NCBI GenBank assembly: GCA_958399925.1
Contig: CATXOC010000002.1
Location: forward strand, 1 to 64,000
Reading direction: 5' to 3'
DNA length: 64,000 nt
Source: an uncultured Candidatus Saccharibacteria bacterium
GTDB lineage: Bacteria > Patescibacteriota > Saccharimonadia > Saccharimonadales > Saccharimonadaceae
Part shown: piece after piece, positions 8,222 through 16,475 of the stretch
Position numbering within the stretch: position 1 is the first letter of the stretch
How the letters are laid out: each line of letters opens with the position of its first letter
Made by a program: the position numbers and the translations under genes
The notes under the pieces: generated by a model
Told to the model about the DNA's origin: nothing
Databases searched by the model: none
What the model saw: the letters and a program-made list of their open reading frames with translations, nothing else

Positions 8222-8857
8222 CTAGTCTTCGCTATCCTGTTCATCACTGATGTCGCGATATGGCAGATTTCCCCAATATCCTAGTGCTTCACTAGCTGCG
8301 CTCTTACGTGCTTGGCGAAGCTCTGCACTGCTCCCAGTTGTATAGAAGTACTTTTCAGTCATAAAGCTGGGCTTATCTTTGTGATAATAGCGTTTATAGA
8401 AGTCGTCTGCTAGCTGTTCAGGGTGACGTAATTCAGTGTGAAACTGAATCACACCTTTATCGTGATGCGCCTTATTATAACTTTGGGCTTCATCGGATAA
8501 TGTGAACATAACCCATGTAACAACGCAAGCTATGAATTGGTTAGTCTTGCGACTGGGTCCTAAAATTAGCTGACTGTGTCCGCTGGCATCGCAGACTGAG
8601 GTCTTACGCTCGTCAAATTGATACGGGCGCAATGCCCACTCTTTTGGTAGTGTGAAGGATATTTTATCGGAATTGCCAATATAATCAATATCTAGGTGAA
8701 GGTCTCCTAGGACGTCCAGTGCAGTCCCCCAATGATATTCATTTTGATGGTTGGGATCATTAAAGAACTCAACTTTATTGGGCATTGTAATTCGCCGGGT
8801 TTTCGGATCGTACTCGAATCCTATGGGATTTATCTCGAATTCGTTTGTAGTTGTCAT
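8222..8857 (-). CDS. Hypothetical protein
   Basis: 211 aa, family not recognised. It has many aromatic and His residues (YNKAHHDKGVIQFHTELRH) and an acidic tail (DISDEQDSED). A middle segment FIACVVTWVMFTL is hydrophobic but short and probably a buried helix. AGGAGC Shine-Dalgarno lies 6 nt before the ATG and TATAAT boxes lie further upstream, so this gene has a normal leader. Confidence 0.6.
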   Translation of the reverse strand: MTTTNEFEINPIGFEYDPKTRRITMPNKVEFFNDPNHQNEYHWGTALDVLGDLHLDIDYIGNSDKISFTLPKEWALRPYQFDERKTSVCDASGHSQLILGPSRKTNQFIACVVTWVMFTLSDEAQSYNKAHHDKGVIQFHTELRHPEQLADDFYKRYYHKDKPSFMTEKYFYTTGSSAELRQARKSAASEALGYWGNLPYRDISDEQDSED

Positions 8858-9026
8858 GCTAGCTCCTACTGCTCTTTGAAAGGTGCAAATTACTATTATA
8901 TTATAATATATTTTATCGGATTAGTATAGTTGGTGGAAATTGACATATAGTGCATTCAGTAGCTTGTATAACGCTATCTACAGTGTATAATGGATATTTA
9001 GTAGGATTTTGCTAAGGAGGATGAAA

Positions 9027-9491
9027 ATGGAGCACAAACAACAGTGCCGTTCGTGTTATACAGAAGATGCAAGTGTATCTAGTTGTAATAGGTGTGAGAG
9101 CGAGGATAGTGTTAGTGAATATCTAACGCAAGATAGCGAACTAGCTAGGGACGAGTCGTCGGCTGAATCAGTCAAAGCAATGCTACAGCACAGAAGCTAT
9201 GAACAGCTAATGGTTGCTAAACTGTTGTATGTAAAGCGGGCGTCAGACTATGAAAATAAGATCTTTCGAATTAATAACGCTCAAGTTGATGAGCGTATGT
9301 CAATAAAAAGGGCTATGTTTTATGGTATGTTAAACAGGTTCTTTAAGGCGGCAGAGATTGCAGATGATCTGATTAAAGAAAACTATCCCGATAGATATCT
9401 TAATGATGCCGATATAATTAAATTATGGGCCACTGAAGATTACGCGCACAATGCAGCAGTCGATAATGGTAAGTTGAAGTATAATAAATAA
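9027..9491 (+). CDS. Hypothetical protein with N-terminal Cys motif
   Basis: About 154 aa, not recognised. The N-terminus has CRSCYTEDASVSSCNRC, a CxxC-x9-CxxC pattern that could form a zinc ribbon. The rest is helical and charged (MSIKRAMFYGMLNRFFKAAE). The frame is open from a TTG at 9009 and an ATG at 9021, but the AAGGAGG Shine-Dalgarno at 9014-9020 fits only the ATG at 9027, at 6 nt spacing. TGTATAAT at 8984-8991 is the likely -10. A convergent terminator follows. Confidence 0.65.
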   Translation: MEHKQQCRSCYTEDASVSSCNRCESEDSVSEYLTQDSELARDESSAESVKAMLQHRSYEQLMVAKLLYVKRASDYENKIFRINNAQVDERMSIKRAMFYGMLNRFFKAAEIADDLIKENYPDRYLNDADIIKLWATEDYAHNAAVDNGKLKYNK

Positions 9492-9508
9492 AGAGCCTAT
9501 GGCAAGTA

Positions 9509-9541
9509 AAATAACCCCGCGTAATATATGCGGGGTTATTT
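9509..9541. terminator. Bidirectional terminator
   Basis: AAATAACCCCGC and GCGGGGTTATTT form a 12-bp stem with a 9-nt loop between the convergent genes at 9027 and 9543. Confidence 0.85.
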
Positions 9542-9542
9542 G

Positions 9543-9797
9543 TTAGAGTTTTTTGGCAGTTTTGGTAGTTGTAACAGTCTTCGCATGGATGGGCTGGCGT
9601 CGCTGCACGGGCGTATCATCGTCCGCGCCATGTAACTCAGCCAGCATTAATGGACCGATAGCGGCACTTACTGCCATTATGGCTAACAGCAGTGCAATGC
9701 CTACAGAGATACCTCCGGCGGCGGCAATTATCTTGATGATCTTGACAGCGCGCCGTCGCCCTGCCCTATTCTCTAACAATTTGGAATTATGGCTCAT
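9543..9797 (-). CDS. Small single-pass membrane protein
   Basis: 84 aa, not recognised. A basic N-terminus (NRAGRRRAVKIIKI) is followed by one hydrophobic helix at about residues 24-52, rich in Ala, Ile and Leu. The C-terminal tail is polar and ends in a Thr/Lys-rich stretch (KTVTTTKTAKKL). The orientation is probably N-in. A TAGGTC element precedes the ATG. Confidence 0.6.
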   Translation of the reverse strand: MSHNSKLLENRAGRRRAVKIIKIIAAAGGISVGIALLLAIMAVSAAIGPLMLAELHGADDDTPVQRRQPIHAKTVTTTKTAKKL

Positions 9798-9946
9798 AAT
9801 GACCTACTTTCTATGGGATATGAACCGCATAAGCTATCAATTGTGATAGCTTACATGTCGCATTATACTCTTTATGGCCTATTATGTCTAATTAGCGTGT
9901 TAATCCTTCACATAATAGCCAAGTTTGGTGTATAATATTATTGTAT

Positions 9947-10021
9947 TTGGGCATCGCCAAGTGGTAAGGCACTGGGTTTTGGTCCCAGCATTCGGGGGTT
10001 CGAATCCCTCTGCCCAAGCCA
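9947..10021 (+). tRNA. tRNA-Gln (UUG)
   Basis: Full cloverleaf: acceptor TTGGGCA/TGCCCAA, anticodon stem CTGGG/CCCAG with loop TTTTGGT (anticodon TTG), T arm GGGGGTTCGAATCCCTC, discriminator G and an encoded CCA. TTCACA-N18-TATAAT upstream (9907-9936) is its promoter. Confidence 0.96.
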
Positions 10022-10046
10022 GAAATTATAAGATGCAGCCTTTAAC

Positions 10047-10373
10047 TTATTGAAGGCTGTATTTTTTTGCTTTAGCAATGTATTCATCTGCAGCCGCGAT
10101 AATTTTAGTTGCAATGTCTTCAGGTGTAGGCTGCGGCTTATCTAATGGGTACATGTAATCGTTTAAGTATGTAAAAATCGGATCTAGTTTACCGCCCTTT
10201 TTGATTTTGCTGCTGTCTATATTTAGAGTTTTGGCGTAATCCTTGATATATTTCCAGACTAGCATATAGCCTTGGGTAAATATCAGCTGGTACTTACCGT
10301 TGTTGACGTCCAGTTTCGGAAGCACGGTTAGAATATGCTTTCTTAATGTCTCTTTGGCTTCGTTTATACTCAT
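10047..10373 (-). CDS. Small hypothetical protein at the end of the Hsp70 cluster
   Basis: 108 aa, predicted all-helical, lysine-rich, no membrane segment, family not recognised. It lies 22 nt after the AAA+ gene on the same strand. However, TGTATAAT lies 8 nt before its ATG, so it can also be transcribed alone as a nearly leaderless mRNA. The tRNA-Gln gene is convergent to it. A role with the chaperone cluster is inferred from position only. Confidence 0.6.
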   Translation of the reverse strand: MSINEAKETLRKHILTVLPKLDVNNGKYQLIFTQGYMLVWKYIKDYAKTLNIDSSKIKKGGKLDPIFTYLNDYMYPLDKPQPTPEDIATKIIAAADEYIAKAKKYSLQ

Positions 10374-10395
10374 CTTCTTGTATTATACAGCAAAT

Positions 10396-11463
10396 TTACC
10401 GCTGCATCGATTTATACTTATTATACCTAGCCAGACTTGTAGCACTAATTGATGACGGTGTTCTATCAATGACGCCTTTTAGTACACTCATGTCGATGAA
10501 TGGCGCATTGCTGACAACGGCTAGCCTAGCCGCTTCTTCTACGATATAGGTGATATCTGCGCTAGCATATCCGTTTGTCGCATCAGCTAGCCCCCTGTAA
10601 TCTATGCTGCCACTGGGCCTACCCCTTAATGCGAGCTTAAACATCTCAATGCGCGCCTCTACATCTGGCGGACCAACGTAAACTAGTCGGTCCATGCGCC
10701 CTGGCCTAATTAACGCAGGATCAATCAGGTCAGGCTGATTGGATGCACCTATAACCAAGACGCCATGCTTGCCTGCATTGTTAATCTGCATTAACAGCTC
10801 GTTGATCTCTTCATTCTTATAATTTGAATTTATACTCGCACGGTTCGGGGCTATTCCTTCTATCTCGTCAATGAACACTATAGACGGAGCCTTTATACGA
10901 GCGTGCTCGAATATAGTGCCGATATTCTCAACCGTCTCATGAGCCCACTTCGAGACAACATCTGAATGCTTTAGTTCAATAAAGTTATATCCAATCTCCT
11001 CTGCTAATTTTTGAACAATAAAGGTTTTGCCACACCCAGGCGGACCGAATAGTAACATACCATTTGGCAAGGAGAGCCTAAACTTTCGATATCGATCTGC
11101 ATGGCGCAATGGCTCGATGATATCTCGGCGCAGAGTACGCTTCAATTCAGCCATGCCCGCCACCTCTTTGAAGCCTCCAGTCTGGCTCTCTATGTGGTCA
11201 GCCACCCCTACACTATTATCACTGTTCGAATGTACAATGTTACCTCTTTTTGGAGGCCGCTGTGTACCATAGGAATAACCGTACGTATGACCATTGAGCA
11301 CAAGCGCCTTGCGGCCATCAGCTACCTGCCCAAATAGACGCAAGTGCTTACCGTTGTCCGTAAGGTATATCTCACACACACCGTTAGAACTTAGCCTGCG
11401 AATAACCTTTGCGTCGTCTACTACAAAGCCGGGGTATAATATCGGTCGCTCTATTCTATCCAT
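10396..11463 (-). CDS. AAA+ ATPase with divergent N-terminal domain (chaperone cluster)
   Basis: 355 aa with one classical AAA domain: Walker A GPPGCGKT at 140-147, Walker B IVFIDE at 195-200, sensor-1 Asn in GASNQP (242), and arginine fingers in LIRPGRMDR (253-259), then GYASADI. This is the fold of protein unfoldases such as the p97/FtsH ATPase domains, but no protease domain is present. The first ~100 residues are beta-rich; PGFVVDDAKVIRRLSSNGVC faintly recalls a kinase N-lobe, with no catalytic lobe. The frame is open to 11589, but ATG 11463 follows the upstream stop by 1 nt with AGAGG before it, showing translational coupling to the J-like gene. Confidence 0.85.
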   Translation of the reverse strand: MDRIERPILYPGFVVDDAKVIRRLSSNGVCEIYLTDNGKHLRLFGQVADGRKALVLNGHTYGYSYGTQRPPKRGNIVHSNSDNSVGVADHIESQTGGFKEVAGMAELKRTLRRDIIEPLRHADRYRKFRLSLPNGMLLFGPPGCGKTFIVQKLAEEIGYNFIELKHSDVVSKWAHETVENIGTIFEHARIKAPSIVFIDEIEGIAPNRASINSNYKNEEINELLMQINNAGKHGVLVIGASNQPDLIDPALIRPGRMDRLVYVGPPDVEARIEMFKLALRGRPSGSIDYRGLADATNGYASADITYIVEEAARLAVVSNAPFIDMSVLKGVIDRTPSSISATSLARYNKYKSMQR

Positions 11464-11464
11464 A

Positions 11465-13009
11465 CTAGTTCCTCTTGCATTCAATCCTTTCGTAATAGTA
11501 TCCACCACTGCTACTGGTACACGTAGTGTTGTGCTTTGACTCGGCCTCCGAGCACTCAGAGCTGTCAATTCCGCTAGCTGAGCATACATCTAACGTCTTC
11601 TGTACTCCACCGGGATCGCTCATTAGATACCAAACTACAAGGGCTCCAATAGTAACTAGAATTTCAAGTATAGTCTTTAGAGGTCCGCTCAGAGAATGTT
11701 TACTAGAGTTCTTTGACGTGCTCTCCGGGCTATATGAACTGTTGGATATGAATTTAGTACGGTTTTCTGCTATGTATGTTCGCGCTGCCTCCAAATCATT
11801 GCGCCATTTCTCTATTTTGATATTATCAATGTTGGCGTCAATAACTTCTAGTGCAGCTGTTGGCTTCCCCTGATTTAAATAATTACCAACTCGACTGCAC
11901 ACGGTGTAGTATACGCGCAATTCAGATACGGTTGACATACCTTCGTTTAAATGCTGCTTCTGCTGACCTGAGGCGGCTATCCTCTGTGAAACCTTGAGTA
12001 TGTCAATGACCTGATAGTAGTCTTCGTCATTCTTGCCTTTAATTACATTAATCTTGATAGCAATACTCATCCCTAGCTCAAAAAGCGCCTCGGCAATCCT
12101 ATCGCGGACAACCATACACCTAGGGGCACTCCATACTGATTCGCCCAAGTCTTTAACTTTATTGATTGATTCGTCGACTCTGTCTAGTAGTGATATAATT
12201 TCGTTGAACGATTCCTTACTTAACTTTTTCCAGTCTTTGTCGTCGTCGGAGTCTGGCTCGGCGTTCATGAGGTCTGGCTTATATGTGCCAATCTCGTCTG
12301 CTAGACTACTGATATTATCAAGTAGCCCTCCGACTGTTTCTGCCAGGAATTGGCTAGAACTGACGCTAATCTTGCTAGCAAACGCGGCATATACCGAGGG
12401 GTCGCTCATATCTTTGCTCATGCTGCCATAAAAGTCTGATAAGTGTCCAGGTAGCAGCTTTGCATAGAAATTATTAACAACTTGGCTATCAATATTGATT
12501 CCGTCTAAGCTAGAGAACACCTTTCCCAGCTGCTCGGCGACATTTGGTTTGGTTATTAATTTTGACCAGCTACTAATGGAGCTAGTTAAGTATTGCTTTT
12601 GTTTGGTAACACTGAAGGCTAGCGATTCGGCTACGGCTAGATTATGCAACGCAACAACATCGTTTGGACGTTGGCTAAACAGGCTGCGAAAAGTCTTGAT
12701 GGCATCTGAGGTCTCTCTGTCGTGAAGGTGTTGCAGTGCTCTGGTACTTTGGTCGGTATTGTCGATGAACCAGAAGTTGAATTCCTTTAGTCGTTTAGTG
12801 TCGTCTAATAGGCTTTGTTGCGCTCGGTTGACGCTTGCAAGCGTGCGGATGGAACGGTCGAAAGTTAGGTCGTTGTCATAGGCTGGCACCTCACCAATCT
12901 TTAGCAGATTGGTAATCTCTTTGCTGCGGCGTATTATTTGCCTTTCCGTGGCATCGTAGCTTAACCCTAGCACGTTATAGGCATTACCAATGAATAGTAG
13001 TTTGCTCAT
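11465..13009 (-). CDS. J-like/TPR transmembrane co-chaperone lacking HPD
   Basis: 514 aa. Residues 9-80 follow the J-domain helix pattern (NAYNVLGLSYDATERQI, then VNRAQQSLLDDTKRLKEF), but the HPD tripeptide is absent: helices II and III are joined by KIGEVPAYDNDLTFD. A TPR-like segment (RETSDAIKTFRSLF, LHNLAVAESL) follows, then long helices. One transmembrane helix is at about 450-466 (LEILVTIGALVVWYL), followed by a ~45-residue tail with four cysteines, probably outside the cell. HPD normally triggers Hsp70 ATPase, so this protein may recruit but not stimulate, or use another motif. It lies between the Hsp70 and AAA+ genes. Confidence 0.75.
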   Translation of the reverse strand: MSKLLFIGNAYNVLGLSYDATERQIIRRSKEITNLLKIGEVPAYDNDLTFDRSIRTLASVNRAQQSLLDDTKRLKEFNFWFIDNTDQSTRALQHLHDRETSDAIKTFRSLFSQRPNDVVALHNLAVAESLAFSVTKQKQYLTSSISSWSKLITKPNVAEQLGKVFSSLDGINIDSQVVNNFYAKLLPGHLSDFYGSMSKDMSDPSVYAAFASKISVSSSQFLAETVGGLLDNISSLADEIGTYKPDLMNAEPDSDDDKDWKKLSKESFNEIISLLDRVDESINKVKDLGESVWSAPRCMVVRDRIAEALFELGMSIAIKINVIKGKNDEDYYQVIDILKVSQRIAASGQQKQHLNEGMSTVSELRVYYTVCSRVGNYLNQGKPTAALEVIDANIDNIKIEKWRNDLEAARTYIAENRTKFISNSSYSPESTSKNSSKHSLSGPLKTILEILVTIGALVVWYLMSDPGGVQKTLDVCSASGIDSSECSEAESKHNTTCTSSSGGYYYERIECKRN

Positions 13010-13020
13010 ATTCCGTCTAC

Positions 13021-15528
13021 CTATTTTGTGATTCCGGCAATGTTGCCAAATTCGGCATCGTCGCGTTCGTCCTCAGGTATCAATTTCCATAGTTCGCGCA
13101 CGTGTCGTTTTAGCTCCTCTAGATCGGTCTTGTCAATTGCCTCGTTAGCTTTGCTAATGTGGTAGTCGGCTAGCCTCTGGTCGCTCATTTGCGGCTTACG
13201 ATCGATTGCCCTGCCTAACATATCCACCCAGAACCCAGGGTGCTCTTGAGCTACTCTAAACCATAGGCTTGTTACTTGATCAATTGCGCGCTTCAACAGT
13301 ACTTCGTCTTTACTGTCGATCGCTTTCTTGGCGTCATTTTCAACTCGGCTGCACTCCTTAGTTAAGCGATTAATGTTCACGTCGGTAGGCATTTCAGAAA
13401 CTAATGACTTTACGTCTGTGATTGCTCTGCTTAGCTGTCCGATTAAGTTGCCGGTTAGCCCCGACTGCTCTATACTGTCTAGTTTCTGGCCTAATGAGCG
13501 TAAATCGCGTTCCGCTTTCTGCTGTGAGTCGGTGTCGTTTGTGTCAAGATTACGTTCGATAGTCTTTAACTGATCTTCAATAGTCTTCTTTTCTTTGTTA
13601 TCTGAAGATATCTTATCGGCGCGCTCCTTTTGCCGAGCCAAGCCTGATCTGAGCTCATTTACGTTGATAGACTGGGCATATTCGTCAACGCGAGCATCAA
13701 CTAGTAGGTCTAGGTCGGGCAGATAAGCCTCGACCGTTACTTCGCGCGATTCATTAATCTTAATTGTGATATCGATATCTGAGCCAGCTGGTAGATCGTA
13801 ATCTAGCTTATTGCCATCAATTGCTAGTGTTGTAATTGTACTGTTGTATGACGGGTTTGATGAATCGCCCTCGTAGACTTTGATGGGCAACGGATTCTCG
13901 GCATTCTTTTTTAGGTCGCGTGCCGTGCGATACGGCTTAGTGGCCTCTAGCGGCAGTATGGAGCCACGTTCAAAGAATTTGTCGCAAGCTTCGGTCATTT
14001 TAAAATCGTTGTCGAAATTCTTCTTGGCGTAGATGACACCAATATCATGCGGTATTGGCGCACCTTGAACCGAAAGGCCCTGCGTTATTGTAAAGGATTC
14101 TGGCGATACTGGTAGGCTATTTCCATTCTTATCAACTAGATAGATCCAATAGGTATTAGTTTTGCTGGGCTCAACGGCGACAGTATCAAAGAACTTACCA
14201 TTCTTAATCTTGATATTGTTGCTGGTATAAAAGCCGCTATCGGAACTAATCTTGAGTGAGTATTCGCCATTGTCCGGTAGGCTGGCTGTACCTGTAATCA
14301 TCTCCTCGTCGTCCGACGTCATTGGGTCGTAATTAATGGTCAGCTTAACTGTGTTGCTATCTAGCCTGCTTGTAGACTCTGTAATATTCTCAGGTATTCG
14401 CTCGCTTAATCCATATACACAGGCGCCACGTGCAACTGTAGTTAGTGGGTCGACTGACGTGTCAATTTGAATACCCAAGTCGTCTCCGGCTCGCTTGCGA
14501 ATATATGGTATCTGTGTTGGCCCACCAACAAACACTATTTTTGATATAGCGGATTTGCTGATTTTTGACCGCTTAATTACGTCCTTGGTTATGTCGATTG
14601 TCTTATCAACTATAGGTCTAATTAAGTCATCGAACTCCTGTCGCGTGTAATCGAGCGATAGATATATTTCCCTTCCATCATCATCGCTGCCAACTTCATC
14701 AATCTCGATTGTTGTTTTGTTGTAGGATGATAGTTCAATCTTAGCCGTCTCTGCTATTGCCTTTAGCTTGGCGAATGTACTGCTATACTTAGGATTGCTA
14801 GCTGTAAAATCGGTAATATTGAAGCTGCTTAGGATAGCAGGTCGGATCACGTCATCAACCAATTTGTTATCAATGTCTTTTCCACCTAGGAAGTTGTCCC
14901 CGCCGTGCTCAACCACCTTTAAGATACCAGCGTTAGATGAAACTAGCGCAACATCAAACGTTCCGCCGCCCAGATCATAAACTATCCAGGATTGGTTTTT
15001 GTCGCTGCCGAAACCATAAGCCATGGCTGCTGCAATAGGTTCCTGTAGCAGAACTACATACTTGAATCCAGCGAGCTTGCCTGCTCTCTTAGTAGCTTCA
15101 TTCTGCAGCGAATCGAAGTATGCGGGTACCGTAATGACGGCGGCAGTTGTCGGGAAGCTAGGACATTTGCGCGTTAAGTCAGCCTTAAGCGACTTTAGGA
15201 TTTCGGCCGACACTTCCTCGGGTGTCATCTTGGCGTGTAGGCGTGGAAAGTTAATTGTCTGGTTTGTTCCCATTAGTCGCTTGACTTCAGCTTTGTTGTT
15301 GGCAAATTCGTCAGACGATGAGCTACGGAATAGCTTATTATACGCCTTCTTGCCGACAACTTTATTGCCCGCTTTATCAACGCCAAAAACAGATGGTGTA
15401 TAGTCATCGCCAAGCAAGTTCTTTACTACCTCGACGCCGCTGCCAGTGTCCACGGCTATTTCTGAGTTGGTGGTGCCTAGGTCTATGCCGATCCTAATTA
15501 CACTCTGATCAATCTTTTGTGCGCTCAT
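13021..15528 (-). CDS. Hsp70-family chaperone with extra beta domain
   Basis: 835 aa, much longer than DnaK (about 640). The nucleotide-binding domain is complete: IRIGIDLGTTNSEIAV (phosphate 1), VITVPAYFDSLQNEATKRAG, IVYDLGGGTFDVALV (phosphate 2) and IVFVGGPTQIPYIRKR. The DnaK linker (DVLLLD) is missing. In its place about residues 385-485 look like an Ig-type beta domain (GTASLPDNGEYSLKISSDSG). Then comes a substrate-domain-like part (IPHDIGVIYAKK, LPIKVYEGD) and a long charged coiled lid (about 620-835). The start overlaps the upstream stop in TAATG, with GGAGG before it. It is distinct from housekeeping DnaK and presumably serves the membrane cluster. Confidence 0.9.
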   Translation of the reverse strand: MSAQKIDQSVIRIGIDLGTTNSEIAVDTGSGVEVVKNLLGDDYTPSVFGVDKAGNKVVGKKAYNKLFRSSSSDEFANNKAEVKRLMGTNQTINFPRLHAKMTPEEVSAEILKSLKADLTRKCPSFPTTAAVITVPAYFDSLQNEATKRAGKLAGFKYVVLLQEPIAAAMAYGFGSDKNQSWIVYDLGGGTFDVALVSSNAGILKVVEHGGDNFLGGKDIDNKLVDDVIRPAILSSFNITDFTASNPKYSSTFAKLKAIAETAKIELSSYNKTTIEIDEVGSDDDGREIYLSLDYTRQEFDDLIRPIVDKTIDITKDVIKRSKISKSAISKIVFVGGPTQIPYIRKRAGDDLGIQIDTSVDPLTTVARGACVYGLSERIPENITESTSRLDSNTVKLTINYDPMTSDDEEMITGTASLPDNGEYSLKISSDSGFYTSNNIKIKNGKFFDTVAVEPSKTNTYWIYLVDKNGNSLPVSPESFTITQGLSVQGAPIPHDIGVIYAKKNFDNDFKMTEACDKFFERGSILPLEATKPYRTARDLKKNAENPLPIKVYEGDSSNPSYNSTITTLAIDGNKLDYDLPAGSDIDITIKINESREVTVEAYLPDLDLLVDARVDEYAQSINVNELRSGLARQKERADKISSDNKEKKTIEDQLKTIERNLDTNDTDSQQKAERDLRSLGQKLDSIEQSGLTGNLIGQLSRAITDVKSLVSEMPTDVNINRLTKECSRVENDAKKAIDSKDEVLLKRAIDQVTSLWFRVAQEHPGFWVDMLGRAIDRKPQMSDQRLADYHISKANEAIDKTDLEELKRHVRELWKLIPEDERDDAEFGNIAGITK

Positions 15529-16073
15529 TACTTATCCTCCTTCTTGGCGTTCTTATTCCTGTTGTTGGGTTTTCGCTTATCTGGGTTAGCTTTTTCTGTA
15601 ACTACTGCAGGTTCGGCTACGATTACATCGGACCTTTGTCTAATAATGCCTGTGTAGGATATTTGTGGGCGACGCGTCTCAATTACGGTTGGCTTATCTA
15701 TGTTCGCTTGCTTTTCTACGCTGATTAGGTTGACATTCATACCGTCGCTATATTGGCGACCTGTAAAATCTTGTACTTCAATGTCGTTGGCCTCTAGATA
15801 TGTCTTAATTCGATTTAGTGAGTTGTATAGTCGCCTTCGCTCGCTGTCGTCAAGTTTACTGTCAATTCTTTCGACGTTATTCTGTAGGCGCCAATAGTCG
15901 CCAGCCAAGCCGACTAATTTATCAATTTGTGGGTCGAAGGGTACGTACTTCTCAACAATAATTCTTCTGATATTGTCGATGGCTTTTACTGCATATCCTA
16001 CTAGTCGTGTGGTGGCAATTATAACAATAACTGCGCAAAGTAACACTGTTGTTGACACATATAACCATTCCAT
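15528..16073 (-). CDS. Membrane-anchored GrpE-like protein (first gene of the Hsp70 cluster)
   Basis: 181 aa. One N-terminal transmembrane helix (STTVLLCAVIVIIATT), then a coiled segment (VERIDSKLDDSERRRLYNSL), then a beta part with the GrpE-like order: IEVQDFTGRQYSDGM, PTVIETRRPQISYTGIIR and SDVIVAEP. The tail is highly basic. GrpE is the nucleotide-exchange factor of Hsp70; the next gene is an Hsp70, so an anchored exchange factor is a reasonable inference. The frame is open to 16109, but GAAGGA sits 6 nt before the ATG at 16073. The GrpE call rests on pattern and context only. Confidence 0.6.
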   Translation of the reverse strand: MEWLYVSTTVLLCAVIVIIATTRLVGYAVKAIDNIRRIIVEKYVPFDPQIDKLVGLAGDYWRLQNNVERIDSKLDDSERRRLYNSLNRIKTYLEANDIEVQDFTGRQYSDGMNVNLISVEKQANIDKPTVIETRRPQISYTGIIRQRSDVIVAEPAVVTEKANPDKRKPNNRNKNAKKEDK

Positions 16074-16107
16074 AGATTGTCCTTCTTTTGACTTACTACG
16101 GATGTAC

Positions 16108-16249
16108 AAAAAAGGACACCCGTATATTCACAGATTCGTGACAATCTAGACATATGCATTAAGCCTATGTTGGAATACACTGGTGTCCAATTTATTGGCT
16201 TAATACACATACATATCTAGAGCTCAGTGAGCTCCGTCTAGATTGTCAC
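16108..16249 (-). ncRNA. Structured pseudoknot RNA A, upstream of the Hsp70 cluster
   Basis: Minus strand. TGCTAAAAT (16264-16256) would start a transcript at 16249, exactly the first base of P1: GTGACAATCTAGAC (16249-16236) pairs perfectly with 16151-16138. Inside are a GAGCTC hairpin (16234-16220) and a stem GGCTTAAT/ATTAAGCC read on plus (16197-16204 with 16158-16165). The inner loop GGACACC (16188-16182) can pair with GGTGTCC (16120-16114), which is followed by U6. It could be a free small RNA or a leader that controls the chaperone operon. RNA B at 19671-19815 has the same plan. Confidence 0.6.
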
Positions 16250-16329
16250 ATTTTTATTTTAGCATAAAATCAATGGGGTTTGTATTGCTGAACAATAGTA
16301 ATGCGTATGGACTAGTGTGTTCTCTGGCG

Positions 16330-16470
16330 GGGCGGGACAAAAAGAAGCCTCCCTCTGGTAAAGGGAGGTGGGTCGGTGTTGACCGAGCCAGAGGAATTGA
16401 ATATTTAGATACAATATCCCCAGCGCGGCTGGCGCCACTGCTAGCCCCTTTTGGGTAAAAAGGGGCTAAA
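16330..16470. repeat. Palindromic repeat cluster, DUF559-associated type
   Basis: A 140-bp GC-rich non-coding stretch made of hairpins: CCTCCCT/AGGGAGG, TCGGT/ACCGA, an outer CTCTGGC/GCCAGAG, and AGCCCCTTTT/AAAAGGGGCT. The first resembles in-frame palindromes at 35529-35641 and, more loosely, the MITE-like repeats at 29.7-31.3 kb. The last hairpin (16443-16468) may also end the ackA transcript, though its T-tract is poor. Confidence 0.55.
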
Positions 16471-16475
16471 GCTGT

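Noticed and set aside
11464..11589. Longer AAA+ protein starting at 11589
   Set aside because: It would overlap the J-like gene by 125 nt. The ATG at 11463 has AGAGG before it and follows the stop by 1 nt.
16108..16249. RNA A as a simple transposon with inverted ends
   Set aside because: No transposase, no target duplication, and the start of the stem coincides with a predicted transcription start; RNA B has the same plan but unrelated end sequences.
16243..16458. Plus-strand reading frame of 71 codons across the palindromic repeats
   Set aside because: It runs through hairpin repeats, has no ribosome-binding site, and its protein has a repeat-derived composition.
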